DNA of 64,000 nt from Noviherbaspirillum soli (GCF_015352955.1 NZ_JACYOX010000007.1:93357-157356); one strand, 5' to 3'. Shown: positions 54,166 to 63,379, counted from the stretch's first letter. Made by a program: numbers and translations. Notes: generated by a model from the sequence alone, not told the origin.

Positions 54166-55376
54166 GCGCGCCGCTGCATGCCTTCGGCGGCGTCGGCATC
54201 GAGCTGGAATACATGATCGTCGACCGCGAGACCCTGGACGTATTGCCCGTGGCCGACAGGCTGCTGGCGGCCGCCCCAGGCAGCGAGGACCATGAAGTCA
54301 CGCATGGCGAGATGGGTTGGTCCAACGAGCTGGTGATGCACCTGGTGGAGGTGAAGAACCTGGCGCCCGCCGCGTCGCTCGATGGCCTGCCGGCCGCTTT
54401 CCGGCGCGAGGTCGACCAGATCAATGCCCTGCTTGCCGGCATGGGCGCGCGGCTGATGCCGGGCGCGATGCATCCGTGGATGGACCCGGACCGCGAGACC
54501 CGGCTGTGGCCTTATCAGAACCAGGACATCTACCAGGCCTACGACCGCATCTTCGACAGCCGCGGCCATGGCTGGTCCAACCTGCAGAGCATGCATGTGA
54601 ACCTGCCGTTCGCCGGCGACGACGAGTTCGCCCGGCTGCATGCGGCGATCAGGCTGGTGCTGCCGCTGCTGCCCGCGCTGGCCGCCAGTTCGCCCTACGC
54701 CGACGCACGCGATACCGGCTATGCGGATTACCGCATGCATGTCTACACCCACAATGCCGACCGCATGCCGTCCATCGCAGGCCTGGTGGTGCCGGAAACC
54801 GTGCGCAGCCAGGCCGATTACGAGGCCCGCATCCTGCAGCCGATGTATGACGATATCGCCGCGCTGGACCCGGACCATGTGCTGCGTTATGAATGGCTCA
54901 ATTCGCGCGGGGCCATCGCCCGCTTCGACCGCGACGCCATCGAGATCCGCGTGATCGATACCCAGGAACATCCCGGCGCCGACCTTGCCGTGGCCGCCGC
55001 CGCGGTGGACGTGACGCGCCAGCTTTATACCAGCGGCGACCTCGGCGCGCAGCAGGAGATCGCCACCGAAGCGCTGGCCGCCGTGCTTGCTGTCTGCATC
55101 CGCGACGGCGATGCCGCCGTGATCGACAACGCCCACTATCTGCGGCTGCTCGGCTTCACCGAAGCGCGCCTTCCCGCGGCCGACATCTGGCGCGGACTGC
55201 TGCAGCCGCTGATGGCCAGCCAGGGCGAAGCCTGGTGGCATTCGCCGCTGGAGACGATCCTTCGGCATGGCACGCTGTCAAGGCGACTGCGCGATGCCAT
55301 CGCGCGCGAAGGCATGACGCATGCCTGTCGCCGGCTGTGCGATTGCCTGGAGCGGGGCCATGCCTTCCTGCCGTGA
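54162..55376 (+). CDS. GCS2-type carboxylate-amine ligase (YbdK-like)
   Basis: 404 residues of the glutamate-cysteine ligase family 2 fold (glutamine-synthetase-like). Key parts are GVGIELEYMIVDRETLDVLPV with the metal-binding Glu pair, SNELVMHLVEVKNLAP, GARLMPGAMHPWMDP, SMHVNLPFAGDDEFARLHAAIRLVLPLLPALAASSPYA and YEWLNSRGAIARFDRDAIEIRVIDTQEHPGADLAV near the end. Members make gamma-glutamyl-type amide bonds with ATP. It overlaps the RimK-like gene by ATGA and is followed in 15 bases by the amidohydrolase, so all four genes share one transcript. Exact substrates unknown. Confidence 0.9.
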   Translation: MSAPLHAFGGVGIELEYMIVDRETLDVLPVADRLLAAAPGSEDHEVTHGEMGWSNELVMHLVEVKNLAPAASLDGLPAAFRREVDQINALLAGMGARLMPGAMHPWMDPDRETRLWPYQNQDIYQAYDRIFDSRGHGWSNLQSMHVNLPFAGDDEFARLHAAIRLVLPLLPALAASSPYADARDTGYADYRMHVYTHNADRMPSIAGLVVPETVRSQADYEARILQPMYDDIAALDPDHVLRYEWLNSRGAIARFDRDAIEIRVIDTQEHPGADLAVAAAAVDVTRQLYTSGDLGAQQEIATEALAAVLAVCIRDGDAAVIDNAHYLRLLGFTEARLPAADIWRGLLQPLMASQGEAWWHSPLETILRHGTLSRRLRDAIAREGMTHACRRLCDCLERGHAFLP

Positions 55377-55391
55377 TGCGCGCTACCCGCC

Positions 55392-56162
55392 ATGCACATG
55401 GCCGGGCGCCGCGCCGGGGCTAGCGATGTGACAAGGGACGACGGCTTCCTGATCAGTTGCGAACATGGCGGCAACCGCATTCCCGCCGCCTACCGTCATT
55501 TGTTTGCCGGCCACGGCGCGGTCCTGCGCAGCCACCGCGGCCATGATCCCGGCGCGCTGCGCATGGCGCGCGACCTGGCGGCGGCGCTGGCTGCGCCGCT
55601 GCATGCCTGCACCGTCAGCCGCCTGCTGATCGAGCTCAACCGTTCGCCGCGGCATGCCCGCCTGTACTCCGAATTCACCCGGGACGCCGGCGCCGAGCTG
55701 CGCCGCGAGCTGATCGAACGGTATTACCTTCCCTACCGCGATGCGGTGGAAAGCCGCATCGGCGCGATGATCCATCGCGGCCTGCGCGTGGTGCACCTGT
55801 CGTCCCACAGCTTCACGCCGGAACTGGACGGCAACGTGCGCGATGCCGATATCGGCCTGCTCTACGACCCGCGCCGCGGCGGCGAGCGCGCGCTGTGCCG
55901 CGAATGGCGGCTTGCGCTGGGCCGGCATGCGCCAGGGCTGAAGGTGCGCATGAACTATCCGTATGCCGGCACCGCCGACGGCTTCACGACCTATCTGCGG
56001 CGCCGCTTTCCCGGCACCGACTATCTCGGCATCGAGCTGGAGATCAACCAGCGCCATGCGACAGCGGGCCCGGCATGGCGCGCCTTGCGCGAGGCCGTGA
56101 TTGCCTCGCTGCGCGACGCGCTGCAGTCAGGCCGCGCCGAAGCCGGAGCCCATCCCTCCTGA
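55392..56162 (+). CDS. N-formylglutamate amidohydrolase family protein
   Basis: 256 residues. The family, a zinc hydrolase of the carboxypeptidase-like type, is identified by FLISCEHGGNRIPAAYRHLF at the N terminus, SRLLIELNRSPRHARLYSEF, VVHLSSHSFTPELDGNVRDADIGLLYDPRR and LGIELEINQR. The His, Glu and Asp ligands of the zinc are in these blocks. No histidine catabolism (hut) genes are near, so N-formylglutamate is unlikely to be its real substrate; an N-acyl or gamma-glutamyl conjugate made by the ligases is more probable. It starts 15 bases after the GCS2 gene. Confidence 0.9.
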   Translation: MHMAGRRAGASDVTRDDGFLISCEHGGNRIPAAYRHLFAGHGAVLRSHRGHDPGALRMARDLAAALAAPLHACTVSRLLIELNRSPRHARLYSEFTRDAGAELRRELIERYYLPYRDAVESRIGAMIHRGLRVVHLSSHSFTPELDGNVRDADIGLLYDPRRGGERALCREWRLALGRHAPGLKVRMNYPYAGTADGFTTYLRRRFPGTDYLGIELEINQRHATAGPAWRALREAVIASLRDALQSGRAEAGAHPS

Positions 56163-56198
56163 ATTCCGCGGCAGCGCTGCCGCTGCTGTCATTGTCAT

Positions 56199-56217
56199 AA
56201 GCACGTCACACGTGCTT
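56199..56217. repeat. Short perfect hairpin after the amidoligase operon
   Basis: AAGCACGT-CAC-ACGTGCTT, an 8-bp stem with a 3-base loop. It lies 36 bases after the operon and about 105 before the PhoX-like gene. With no T run, it may be an operator for the latter or a weak terminator for the former. Confidence 0.5.
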
Positions 56218-56321
56218 CCTATACTCCGCTCACCCTGAACGCTGCGCGGCCATGCATGACACCCAAAGCCGCGGTGCCAGTCGAAGCAGGGCAATCCCCA
56301 TTCCACTGCCTATTGAAAAAG

Positions 56322-58304
56322 ATGACGACCAAGTCCCCGCTTTCCCGCCGCCAGGCACTCAAATTCCTCGCCAGCGCGCCGCTGCTGCCGCTCGGTCCCG
56401 CGCTTGCTTCCTCGCTGCTCAGCGGATGCGGCGGCGGTTCCGACAGCGTTGCGGCCGCGGCGGTGGAAGCCCCGAAGACCACGGCCTCGTTCGCCTCGGT
56501 CAGCTTCAGCTCGATGCCGGCGCCCAACCTGACCACGCCGGCGGCGATGGCCACCACCAGCGTGGGCTCGACCATGACGGTCAATTACAGCGATGCCAGC
56601 AAGGTCGACTACAAGCTGGCCTATCAGCCCTTCTTCATCACCGGCGACCGCGTCCCCGACGGCAACGGCGGCACCATCCTCGCCGGCGGCTATGTCGACA
56701 TCTACAACCAGCCCATCATCGACAGCAGCGTGCCCGCCAGCCCGCGCCAGTTCTTCTCCGATTCGCCGGACGGCACCTCCCTGCTGACAGTGCCCAATGC
56801 CAAGGTCAATGGCGTCAAGGGCAATGCGGTGTTCGCCGTGGTGCAGTTCGAGTACACCAGCCTGGCGCAGGACGGCGTCACCAACATGTACGGCAGGCTG
56901 CCATCGCCGATCGCGGTGCTGACGCTGGACCAGGACCCGGCCACCGGCAAGCTGGCCCTGGTGAAGTATCACAATGTCGATACCTCGTCCGTCAACGGGC
57001 TCTGGATCACCTGCGGCGCCAGCCTGTCGCCATGGGGCACCCATCTCTCCAGCGAGGAATACGAGCCGAATGCGTTCAGCGCCGCGACCGACGCCCAGTT
57101 CCGCGCCTTCAGCAAGAACCTGTACGGCAGCGAGACGGCGGCCAATCCCTACCACTACGGCCACCTGCCCGAAGTCACGGTCAATCCGGACGGCACGGCG
57201 TCGATCAAAAAGCATTATTGCCTTGGCCGCATCTCGCATGAACTGGTGCAGGTAATGCCGGACAACCGCACCGTGATGATGGGCGACGACGCCACCAACA
57301 GCGGCTACTTCATCTTCGTGGCCGACCGCGAAAAGGACCTGTCTTCCGGCACGCTCTATGTCGCCAAGGTCGGCGCCGGCTTCTCGCTCGACCCCAACGC
57401 CGGCGGCGCGCCGCTCACCTGGATCAGGCTCGGCTCGGCCAGCAGCGCCGAAGTCCAGCGCCTGGCCACCACGCTGCGGCCGACCGACATCATGGACGTC
57501 AAGACCGCCGACCCCGCCGACCCCGCCTACACCCGGGTGGCCGCCAACGGCCGCATCGAGTGGATCAGGCTGATGCCCGGCATGGAAAAGGCGGCAGCAT
57601 TCCTGGAAACCCATCGCTACGCCGCGCTGGTGGGCGCCTCCATGGGCTTCACCAAGATGGAAGGCACCACCGTCAACGCCCGCGACAAGGTGGCCTACTC
57701 GGCGCTGCAGAACTGCCAGAGCTCGATGGTGGCCGGCAATGCGCTCAACCTGCCGGGCAACGGCGTCTCCATTCCGGGCCAGCTGGCTGCCGGCGCGGTG
57801 ATGGCGCTGAACCTGAAGGGCGGCGTGCAGGACACCGGCGGCGCGGCCATCAACAGCGAATGGATGCCGGTCGACCTGAAGGCGCTGCTGGTGGGCCAGG
57901 ACATCCCCGCCGACGCGCTCGGCAATACCGCCAATCCCGACAAGGTGGCCAATCCCGACAACCTGAAGTTCTCGGAGAAGATGCGCACCCTGTTCATCGG
58001 CGAGGACAGCAGCCAGCACGTCAACAACTTCCTGTGGGCCTACAACGTGGACACGAGACAGCTCGCGCGCATCATGTCGATCCCGTCCGGCGGCGAGTCC
58101 ACCGGCCTGCATGCGGTGGACGAGATCAATGGCTGGACCTACATCATGAGCAACTTCCAGCATGCCGGCGACTGGCTGCCCATCCACAGCGCGGTGAAGT
58201 CCACGCTCGATCCGCTGATCAAGGCCAACTACAGGAATGCCTTCGGCGCGGCGGTCGGCTATCTCACCGCCGATGCCAGCGCAATCCGCACGACGAAGGC
58301 ATAA
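56322..58304 (+). CDS. PhoX/DUF839 family Tat-exported protein
   Basis: 660 residues, the normal size for PhoX-type proteins. A twin-arginine leader (SPLSRRQALKFLASAPLLPL) with a Cys in the mature start LLSGCGGGSDS suggests Tat export and possible lipid anchoring. The DUF839 beta-propeller-like domain follows with SSVNGLWITCGASLSPWGTHLSSEEYEPNAF, YYGHLPE-like YHYGHLPEVTVNPDG and GRISHELVQVMPDNRTVMMGDDATNSGYFIF. PhoX enzymes are Ca2+/Fe-dependent phosphatases; activity here is inferred. The ATG at 56322 is preferred over an upstream ATG because the Tat motif begins there. A second, shorter homologue lies at 60340. Confidence 0.9.
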   Translation: MTTKSPLSRRQALKFLASAPLLPLGPALASSLLSGCGGGSDSVAAAAVEAPKTTASFASVSFSSMPAPNLTTPAAMATTSVGSTMTVNYSDASKVDYKLAYQPFFITGDRVPDGNGGTILAGGYVDIYNQPIIDSSVPASPRQFFSDSPDGTSLLTVPNAKVNGVKGNAVFAVVQFEYTSLAQDGVTNMYGRLPSPIAVLTLDQDPATGKLALVKYHNVDTSSVNGLWITCGASLSPWGTHLSSEEYEPNAFSAATDAQFRAFSKNLYGSETAANPYHYGHLPEVTVNPDGTASIKKHYCLGRISHELVQVMPDNRTVMMGDDATNSGYFIFVADREKDLSSGTLYVAKVGAGFSLDPNAGGAPLTWIRLGSASSAEVQRLATTLRPTDIMDVKTADPADPAYTRVAANGRIEWIRLMPGMEKAAAFLETHRYAALVGASMGFTKMEGTTVNARDKVAYSALQNCQSSMVAGNALNLPGNGVSIPGQLAAGAVMALNLKGGVQDTGGAAINSEWMPVDLKALLVGQDIPADALGNTANPDKVANPDNLKFSEKMRTLFIGEDSSQHVNNFLWAYNVDTRQLARIMSIPSGGESTGLHAVDEINGWTYIMSNFQHAGDWLPIHSAVKSTLDPLIKANYRNAFGAAVGYLTADASAIRTTKA

Positions 58305-58437
58305 GCCGGTAACGGCAGCGCCCGGGGCGGCATGACGGGATGGGGCGATCCCTGCTTGCAGTCATGCCGCTTCGTTGCCGATGACGCCGTGCATGCGCAG
58401 CAAGCCCGAAGTTCATGTCGGACTGCGCTGCCCTCCA

Positions 58438-59925
58438 CTAGGCGGCGGCCGCCACCCGGTTCTTGCCTTCGCGCTTGGCCTGGTACAGCGCGGCGTCGAC
58501 CCGCTGGATCAGCTGGTCCTGGCCTTCGTCGATGCCTACCAGCGCCGCGCCGGCGCTGAAGGTCACGAGCACCTTCTGGTGCTCGTACATGAAGATGGAC
58601 CTGGTCAGTTCGCGCTGGATGCGGGTGACTGCCTGCATTGCATCCGGCAGAGTGGTGCCGGGCAGGAGCAGCATGAATTCCTCGCCGCCGAAGCGTGCGA
58701 TCACATCCATCTGCCGCAGCGTGGCCCGGATCACCCTGACCAGGTGCACCAGCGCATTGTCGCCGGCCTGGTGGCCCAGCCTGTCGTTGAGCTGCTTGAA
58801 GTTGTCGATGTCGAGCAGGGCCACGCACAGCGGCGTGTGGTAGCGGCGCGCGCGATGCATTTCGCGGCCCAGGGCTTCCATCATGCCGCGCCGGTTCAGG
58901 CTCTGGGTCAGCGCATCCTCGCGCGCCAGTTCGCTCATTTCCTCCAGCTTGGCTTCCAGCGCCTGGATCCGCTTCTGTGCGTCGAGCAGTTCCGAGCGTG
59001 CCGCGCCGGCCTGCGCGCTGACGGTGCGGGCATGGTTTTCCAGCGTGGCGGTTTCACGCTGCACCGCGGCCAGGATGGGACGAAGCTGCTCGGCGCCGCG
59101 CACATCCGCCAGTTCGCTGGAATACGCGCTGATGCGGGCATGGTACTGGCCGGTGCTGGCGGCCATGGTATCGAGGCTGGCGATGAAGGTCTGCAGCATG
59201 CGCTCGACCGAATCGCGGGCCTGGTCGCGGCTCTCCTTGATCCTGGACTGGCGGGCGGCCACATCCTGAAGGTTGGCCAGCGCCGCCTGCAGCATGTCCA
59301 CGCTCAGCGGGCCGTCCAGCAGCGCCTGCACCGTGGCCGCCTGGCCGTGCGCCCAGGACTGCTGCTCGGCCAGCCCGGCCATGTTGGCGCTCAGGTGGCG
59401 CAGCAGGTCCAGCAACAGGCCCTGCCTTTGCAGGGAGAGCTCACCGTGCCCGGCACAGTCGTCGACCAGGCAGGCCATTTCCTGCAGCGCGCCTTCGGTC
59501 TGCCGTGGTCCGCTCACGCTTCTGACCCGTTCCGCGGCGCTTCTGGCGCGCGTCGCCAGTGCATCGCCGGCTGCCAGCAGCGCCGGCATGCCGCGATCCA
59601 GCAGCATGGCGGCGGCCGCCTGCCATTCGTCAGTGCCGGCCGGCGGCTCGAACTCGATCGTCTCGCGCCGCACCGGGGCACGGCCAGTCAGCTCGGCTGC
59701 CATCTCCACCAGATCCAGCAGCGTCCTGCTGGCCAGCGCCCAATCGGACTGGTCCAGCGCCCGGCCCAGGCGCGGTGCGAATACTGACATTTCCCCACGC
59801 AAAGGACGCAATTGCTCCAGCAGCAGACGCAGCACTGCCTCCGGGCCGATCGCCACCGCTGCCTCGGCAGGCGGGGCGATAGGGGCCGCGGCTGTTGGCC
59901 GGGTGTGCAGGACACGTTTCAGCAT
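58438..59925 (-). CDS. Soluble diguanylate cyclase (GGDEF)
   Basis: 495 residues with no membrane helix. Residues 1-320 are an all-helical sensor or dimerisation region with a coiled coil near 285-325 (LLDAQKRIQALEAKLEEMSELAREDALT). The GGDEF domain occupies about 325-490 and has the GGEEF variant of the active site (IARFGGEEFMLLLPG), fully active in known enzymes, with the RQMD inhibitory site before it and the GTP-binding VALLDIDNFKQLNDRLGHQAGD. AAGGGG lies 8 bases before the ATG. It stands between the two PhoX-like genes, on the same strand as the second. The input signal is unknown. Confidence 0.93.
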   Translation of the reverse strand: MLKRVLHTRPTAAAPIAPPAEAAVAIGPEAVLRLLLEQLRPLRGEMSVFAPRLGRALDQSDWALASRTLLDLVEMAAELTGRAPVRRETIEFEPPAGTDEWQAAAAMLLDRGMPALLAAGDALATRARSAAERVRSVSGPRQTEGALQEMACLVDDCAGHGELSLQRQGLLLDLLRHLSANMAGLAEQQSWAHGQAATVQALLDGPLSVDMLQAALANLQDVAARQSRIKESRDQARDSVERMLQTFIASLDTMAASTGQYHARISAYSSELADVRGAEQLRPILAAVQRETATLENHARTVSAQAGAARSELLDAQKRIQALEAKLEEMSELAREDALTQSLNRRGMMEALGREMHRARRYHTPLCVALLDIDNFKQLNDRLGHQAGDNALVHLVRVIRATLRQMDVIARFGGEEFMLLLPGTTLPDAMQAVTRIQRELTRSIFMYEHQKVLVTFSAGAALVGIDEGQDQLIQRVDAALYQAKREGKNRVAAAA

Positions 59926-60339
59926 GGAGCGGTTCCCCTTGGAGAAAGCTGCTCAAACGGCCGGGGATGATGGAGAACAGTGTCGGGCGGGTAGAACATG
60001 GCGGCTGAAAATGAAGGAGCAGATCATGCAGCGACGACGCGTCGTTCCGGGTCGATGCAGCATGCTTAACCATCACTACGAAAAGGTAAGTGATTGTCGG
60101 TATATTATCACCAGGAAATTAAAATTGGGCGGTAATCGCTCTCATCAAACAAAAGCGACAACGGCGGGCGCAACGCGTTTTCGCGCCGCACCCGCCGTTG
60201 TCGCATTGCCTGCGCGTCGGCCTGGACTGGGGGGTAGGTCCTGGCTCAACGACCATCCGGGTAAACCTTACTGAACGATGAAGGCAGCAGGCTTGCCTTC
60301 ATCGCCCGGTCCGGTCATGCCGCCATGCGCGGCCCTGCC
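59926..60339. other. Intergenic region with terminator and possible C-terminal extension
   Basis: 414 bases. It holds a rho-independent terminator (60145-60204) for the PhoX-like gene on the minus strand and, nearer that gene, 23 in-frame codons after its TAG stop (60268-60339). No independent gene is seen. Confidence 0.6.
60145..60204 (-). terminator. Rho-independent terminator of the second PhoX-like gene
   Basis: On the minus strand a perfect 14-bp stem (60191-60204 with 60155-60168) encloses a loop that can itself pair, and is followed by TTTTGTTT. Confidence 0.88.
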
Positions 60340-61860
60340 CTATGCGCCGTTGCCGCGGGAATGCAGAGGCCCCTTGGCCCAGGGTCCGGTGATGGCGAAG
60401 GTGATGCCTGGCGTCTGGATATTGACGAACAGGAAGCGGCCGGTCGGATCGAAACAGGCGCCGCAGAATTCCCGCGTGCGGCTGTCGCCGGCGGCGCTGG
60501 CCGTCTTGCCGGCCGCTGCCACCTGTTGCGCCGTCAGGTTGACATTGTTCTTGGCGAAAATGTAGGCGTCGCCGGCATCGGTCAGGCCCATCAGGCGCTG
60601 GCCGATGCCGAAGCGGTCGCCGGTTTCCGCGCCGCCATCCTCGCACAGCAGCAGGCCGCCGCCGGGGCTGACGGTCAGGTTGTCGCCCATGTTCCCCACC
60701 AGCGCGCCGGGGCTGCTGTAGATGCAGGTGATGCGCTGGCGCGCCAGGTCGAGCTCCCACACCGTGCCGCGCGCGGCCGAACCGCCGCTGGTGTCCATCA
60801 CATAGATCCGGCCCTGGTAGTACCACATGCCTTCGCCGCGATTCATGCGCGCCGCGCCCTGTGCCCATCCCTGCACGAAGGGACCGGCCGCATTGGTGAT
60901 CACCTGCCCGTTCAGGCCGGTGGCATTGCCGCGCGCCTGGTCGGGGTTGGCAATGGTCACCCACTCCAGCTCATACTGCTGGTCCACCGATACCGTGGCC
61001 AGATTGGCATTGGGTAGGCCTTTCACTCTTGCCATCTGCAGCGTGCCGCCCTGGGCCAGCGTGCCAGGCGCGCCCGGCGTCACCCGCGGCACGTAGCGGT
61101 AAAAGCCGGATTTGCCGGAACTGTCCTCGGTCATGTAGACGATGCTGGTGGCCGGATCGACCGCGGCCGCCTCGTGGCCGAAGCGGCCCATGCCGACGAT
61201 GGGCCGGGCCGAGGTGGAAGACGGGTCGGCCCGCACTTCGAATACATAGCCGTGCATGTTGCCGGCGCTGCTGGCCGCGTCCGAGCTGACTTCCTCGCAG
61301 GTCAGCCAGGTGCCCCAGGGCGTGACGCCGCCGGCGCAGTTGCCCTGGGTGCCGCCCAGGCTGGGCGTCATGCCGACCCATTTGCCGTCGCGGAAGGCCA
61401 GGTTGGTGGTGCCGCCGCCGGGCTTGTTGACCAGGCCGCTGTTGGTGCCGCGGTCATAGACGGCGGGCGCATCGATCACGCTTTCCGGTGCGACGAAACC
61501 GATTTCATGGTTGCGCACCAGCACCACCTCCACCCGGTTGCCGCTGCTGCCCGAAGCGATCACGCCCATGCCGTCATGGCCGCCCGGACAGGGCTGGCCG
61601 TTGCTCATCAGGTCGCCGCGCCAGCCATAGCTCTTGTAGGTGAAGCCTGGCGGCAGCTGCAGCAGCGGCAGGCCGGTGGCCATGTCGTTGGTGGGCGCGA
61701 TCGGGCCGTAAGGGCTTTCCACCAGCGCGGTGACGCCGTCGGCGGCTTGCGCCTGCCTGGCCTGCAGCGCGCCGAGGGCGCCGATGAAGGGCAGCGCATG
61801 GGCGCCGGCCAGGCCCTTGAGCAGATTGCGGCGCTTGCCGGAGATATCGTTGTCGGTCAT
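60340..61860 (-). CDS. PhoX/DUF839 family Tat-exported protein, shorter homologue
   Basis: 506 residues from the ATG at 61860, which has AGGAGG before it. A Tat leader contains KRRNLLKGLAGAHALPFIGALGALQA. The domain shows GYGWRGD-like YGWRGDLMSNGQPCPGGHDGMGVI, VLVRNHEIGFVAPESV, GGTQGNCAGGVTPWGTWLTCEEV and GRFGHEAAAVDPATSIVYMTEDSSGKSGFYRYVP, all typical of DUF839. It ends at a TAG, but the same frame stays open for 23 more codons to a TAA at 60268, reading AAHGGMTGPGDEGKPAAFIVQ. This could be a former C terminus. Phosphatase activity is inferred from family. Confidence 0.9.
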   Translation of the reverse strand: MTDNDISGKRRNLLKGLAGAHALPFIGALGALQARQAQAADGVTALVESPYGPIAPTNDMATGLPLLQLPPGFTYKSYGWRGDLMSNGQPCPGGHDGMGVIASGSSGNRVEVVLVRNHEIGFVAPESVIDAPAVYDRGTNSGLVNKPGGGTTNLAFRDGKWVGMTPSLGGTQGNCAGGVTPWGTWLTCEEVSSDAASSAGNMHGYVFEVRADPSSTSARPIVGMGRFGHEAAAVDPATSIVYMTEDSSGKSGFYRYVPRVTPGAPGTLAQGGTLQMARVKGLPNANLATVSVDQQYELEWVTIANPDQARGNATGLNGQVITNAAGPFVQGWAQGAARMNRGEGMWYYQGRIYVMDTSGGSAARGTVWELDLARQRITCIYSSPGALVGNMGDNLTVSPGGGLLLCEDGGAETGDRFGIGQRLMGLTDAGDAYIFAKNNVNLTAQQVAAAGKTASAAGDSRTREFCGACFDPTGRFLFVNIQTPGITFAITGPWAKGPLHSRGNGA

Positions 61861-62012
61861 GGTGTTCCTCCTGTTGATGGGCATCGGGTCAGATCCTTCG
61901 CACGCAGTCCGGACGGCGCCGGGCCGCGATGAACTGGCAAAAGATTAATCACCGCATGCTTCACCAGCATGACCAGAGGATGACGATTGCATGACCGGCA
62001 GTGCCGGACAGG

Positions 62013-62579
62013 TCAGAGCCCCAGCAGTTCGGCCAGGCGCGCATCCCGTATCACATCGATGCCGCTGTCGGCGGCCTGGCGGCGCGCCTGCTCGGTCAGT
62101 TCGTTGAGCGCGAGATAGGCGCCGCTGCCGGCCCTGGCGGCGCGCATGGCCGACTCCAGCTCGCGCAATGCGTCGGCGCCATGCCGGGCCGCCTTCCAGC
62201 GCCGGCAGGCCAGCAGCAGCACCTGCTCGTTCTTTTCGGCACGCAGGTCGGCGCCGGGACCAGCATAGGGCGTTACGGTGTAGCCACGGCGGCGCAGGCC
62301 CTCTTCGACCGCCTGCAGGAAGTCGCGCGAGGACATTGCGGTGGCCCGTTCCAGGGTGCGCGCCACCGCGGCCGGCGCCGGCGCGCGGAACTGGCGCCAG
62401 GCCGCCATGCAGCCGATGATGAAAAACGGTGCGCCGGAGAAGGCCGCCAGCGGCTTGTAGGGCGACGGCATCAGCGCGACCGCCAGCAGGCCAACGGCGG
62501 CCGCGACCAGAAAGCTGATCCACCAGCGCGAACGCAGCAGGATGGCGAACAGGGAGTTTTCCTTCATTTTGATGGGCAT
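62013..62579 (-). CDS. Membrane protein with degenerate Mrr-type nuclease domain
   Basis: 188 residues. Two helices (about 17-35 and 45-63) are followed by a restriction-endonuclease-like domain of the Mrr_cat group: SSRDFLQAVEEGLRRRGYTVTPYAGPGADLRAEKNEQVLLLACRRWKAARHGADALRELESAM. In active members the last strand reads like VQCKRWK, with Gln and Lys catalytic. Here it reads LACRRWK, so both catalytic residues look changed. It probably binds DNA or another partner at the membrane without cutting. No methylase is near. Start site uncertain: no good ribosome-binding sequence. Confidence 0.8.
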   Translation of the reverse strand: MPIKMKENSLFAILLRSRWWISFLVAAAVGLLAVALMPSPYKPLAAFSGAPFFIIGCMAAWRQFRAPAPAAVARTLERATAMSSRDFLQAVEEGLRRRGYTVTPYAGPGADLRAEKNEQVLLLACRRWKAARHGADALRELESAMRAARAGSGAYLALNELTEQARRQAADSGIDVIRDARLAELLGL

Positions 62580-62778
62580 GGCATTGCTTTCGCGGGGATG
62601 CAGGGGGCGCCATCATAACGCAGCCGCCTGTGCCATACGGTCGGGCTGCGATGCGCGCAAACCCAACGGCAGCGACAGCCGAACTTTGCCCGCCTGCTGC
62701 CATCGAAACAACAAAGCCACGCGCTGTGCCGGATGCGGCGCGGCCGGGCTATCCCCTACTCTCTGCAACGGACCGGAC

Positions 62779-63324
62779 ATGACCATTTCACGCAAGAGCC
62801 GCCAGCTGGCGGCATGCCTCGTCGCCTGCTGCATCGGCGCGGCCGCGTCGGCCGCAACGCCGCCCGGCCATGGCAAGGCGGACGGCGGACATGCCGCGCA
62901 TTCAAAGACAAGCAAGGCGGCCAAATCCTCCAAGGCGACCAGGACACCGAAGGCCGGCAAGCCGGCGCTGGACCTGTCTGGCAAGGCGCGCCGCGGCAAG
63001 GCCTCGTATTACGCCCGCAAGTTCCACGGCCGGAAGATGGCGGACGGCACCCGGATGAATCCGAATGCCAACGTCGCAGCCAGCAAGACCCTGCCATTGG
63101 GCACCAAGGCTGAGATCGTGAACCTGGAAAGCGGCAAGAAGGCGGTAGTGGAGATCCGCGACCGCGGCCCGTATGTGAAGGACCGCATTGTCGATGTCAC
63201 GCCCAAGGTGGCGGACAAGCTGGACATGAAGGAAGACGGCGTGGCGCCGGTGGAGGTCAAGCCGATCGAGGTGCCGCAGCCGGATGGAAGCGTCAAGCGG
63301 GGCGAAGGCGCGAACGGACGTTGA
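62779..63324 (+). CDS. rlpA: RlpA family septal ring lytic transglycosylase-like protein
   Basis: 181 residues. A signal peptide (to about residue 27, CIGAAASA) precedes a Lys/Ala/Ser-rich linker and a double-psi beta-barrel of the RlpA type: GKASYYARKFHGRKMADGTRMNPNANVAASKTLPLGTKAEIVNL and VVEIRDRGPYVKDRIVDVTPKVADKLDM. The DPBB's catalytic-type Asp in RDRGP is intact. RlpA proteins cut glycan strands of denuded peptidoglycan at the septum. There is no SPOR domain, so it is the short form. The start at 62779 begins the signal peptide. Confidence 0.92.
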   Translation: MTISRKSRQLAACLVACCIGAAASAATPPGHGKADGGHAAHSKTSKAAKSSKATRTPKAGKPALDLSGKARRGKASYYARKFHGRKMADGTRMNPNANVAASKTLPLGTKAEIVNLESGKKAVVEIRDRGPYVKDRIVDVTPKVADKLDMKEDGVAPVEVKPIEVPQPDGSVKRGEGANGR

Positions 63325-63379
63325 GCGGCGTATCGGCAACGCCTCAAGCGGAACAGCTTTCGATGGTATCGACACTATC

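Noticed and set aside
56310..58187. Long minus-strand frame opposite the PhoX-like gene
   Set aside because: Antisense shadow without start signals or motifs; the plus strand has a Tat leader and DUF839 blocks.
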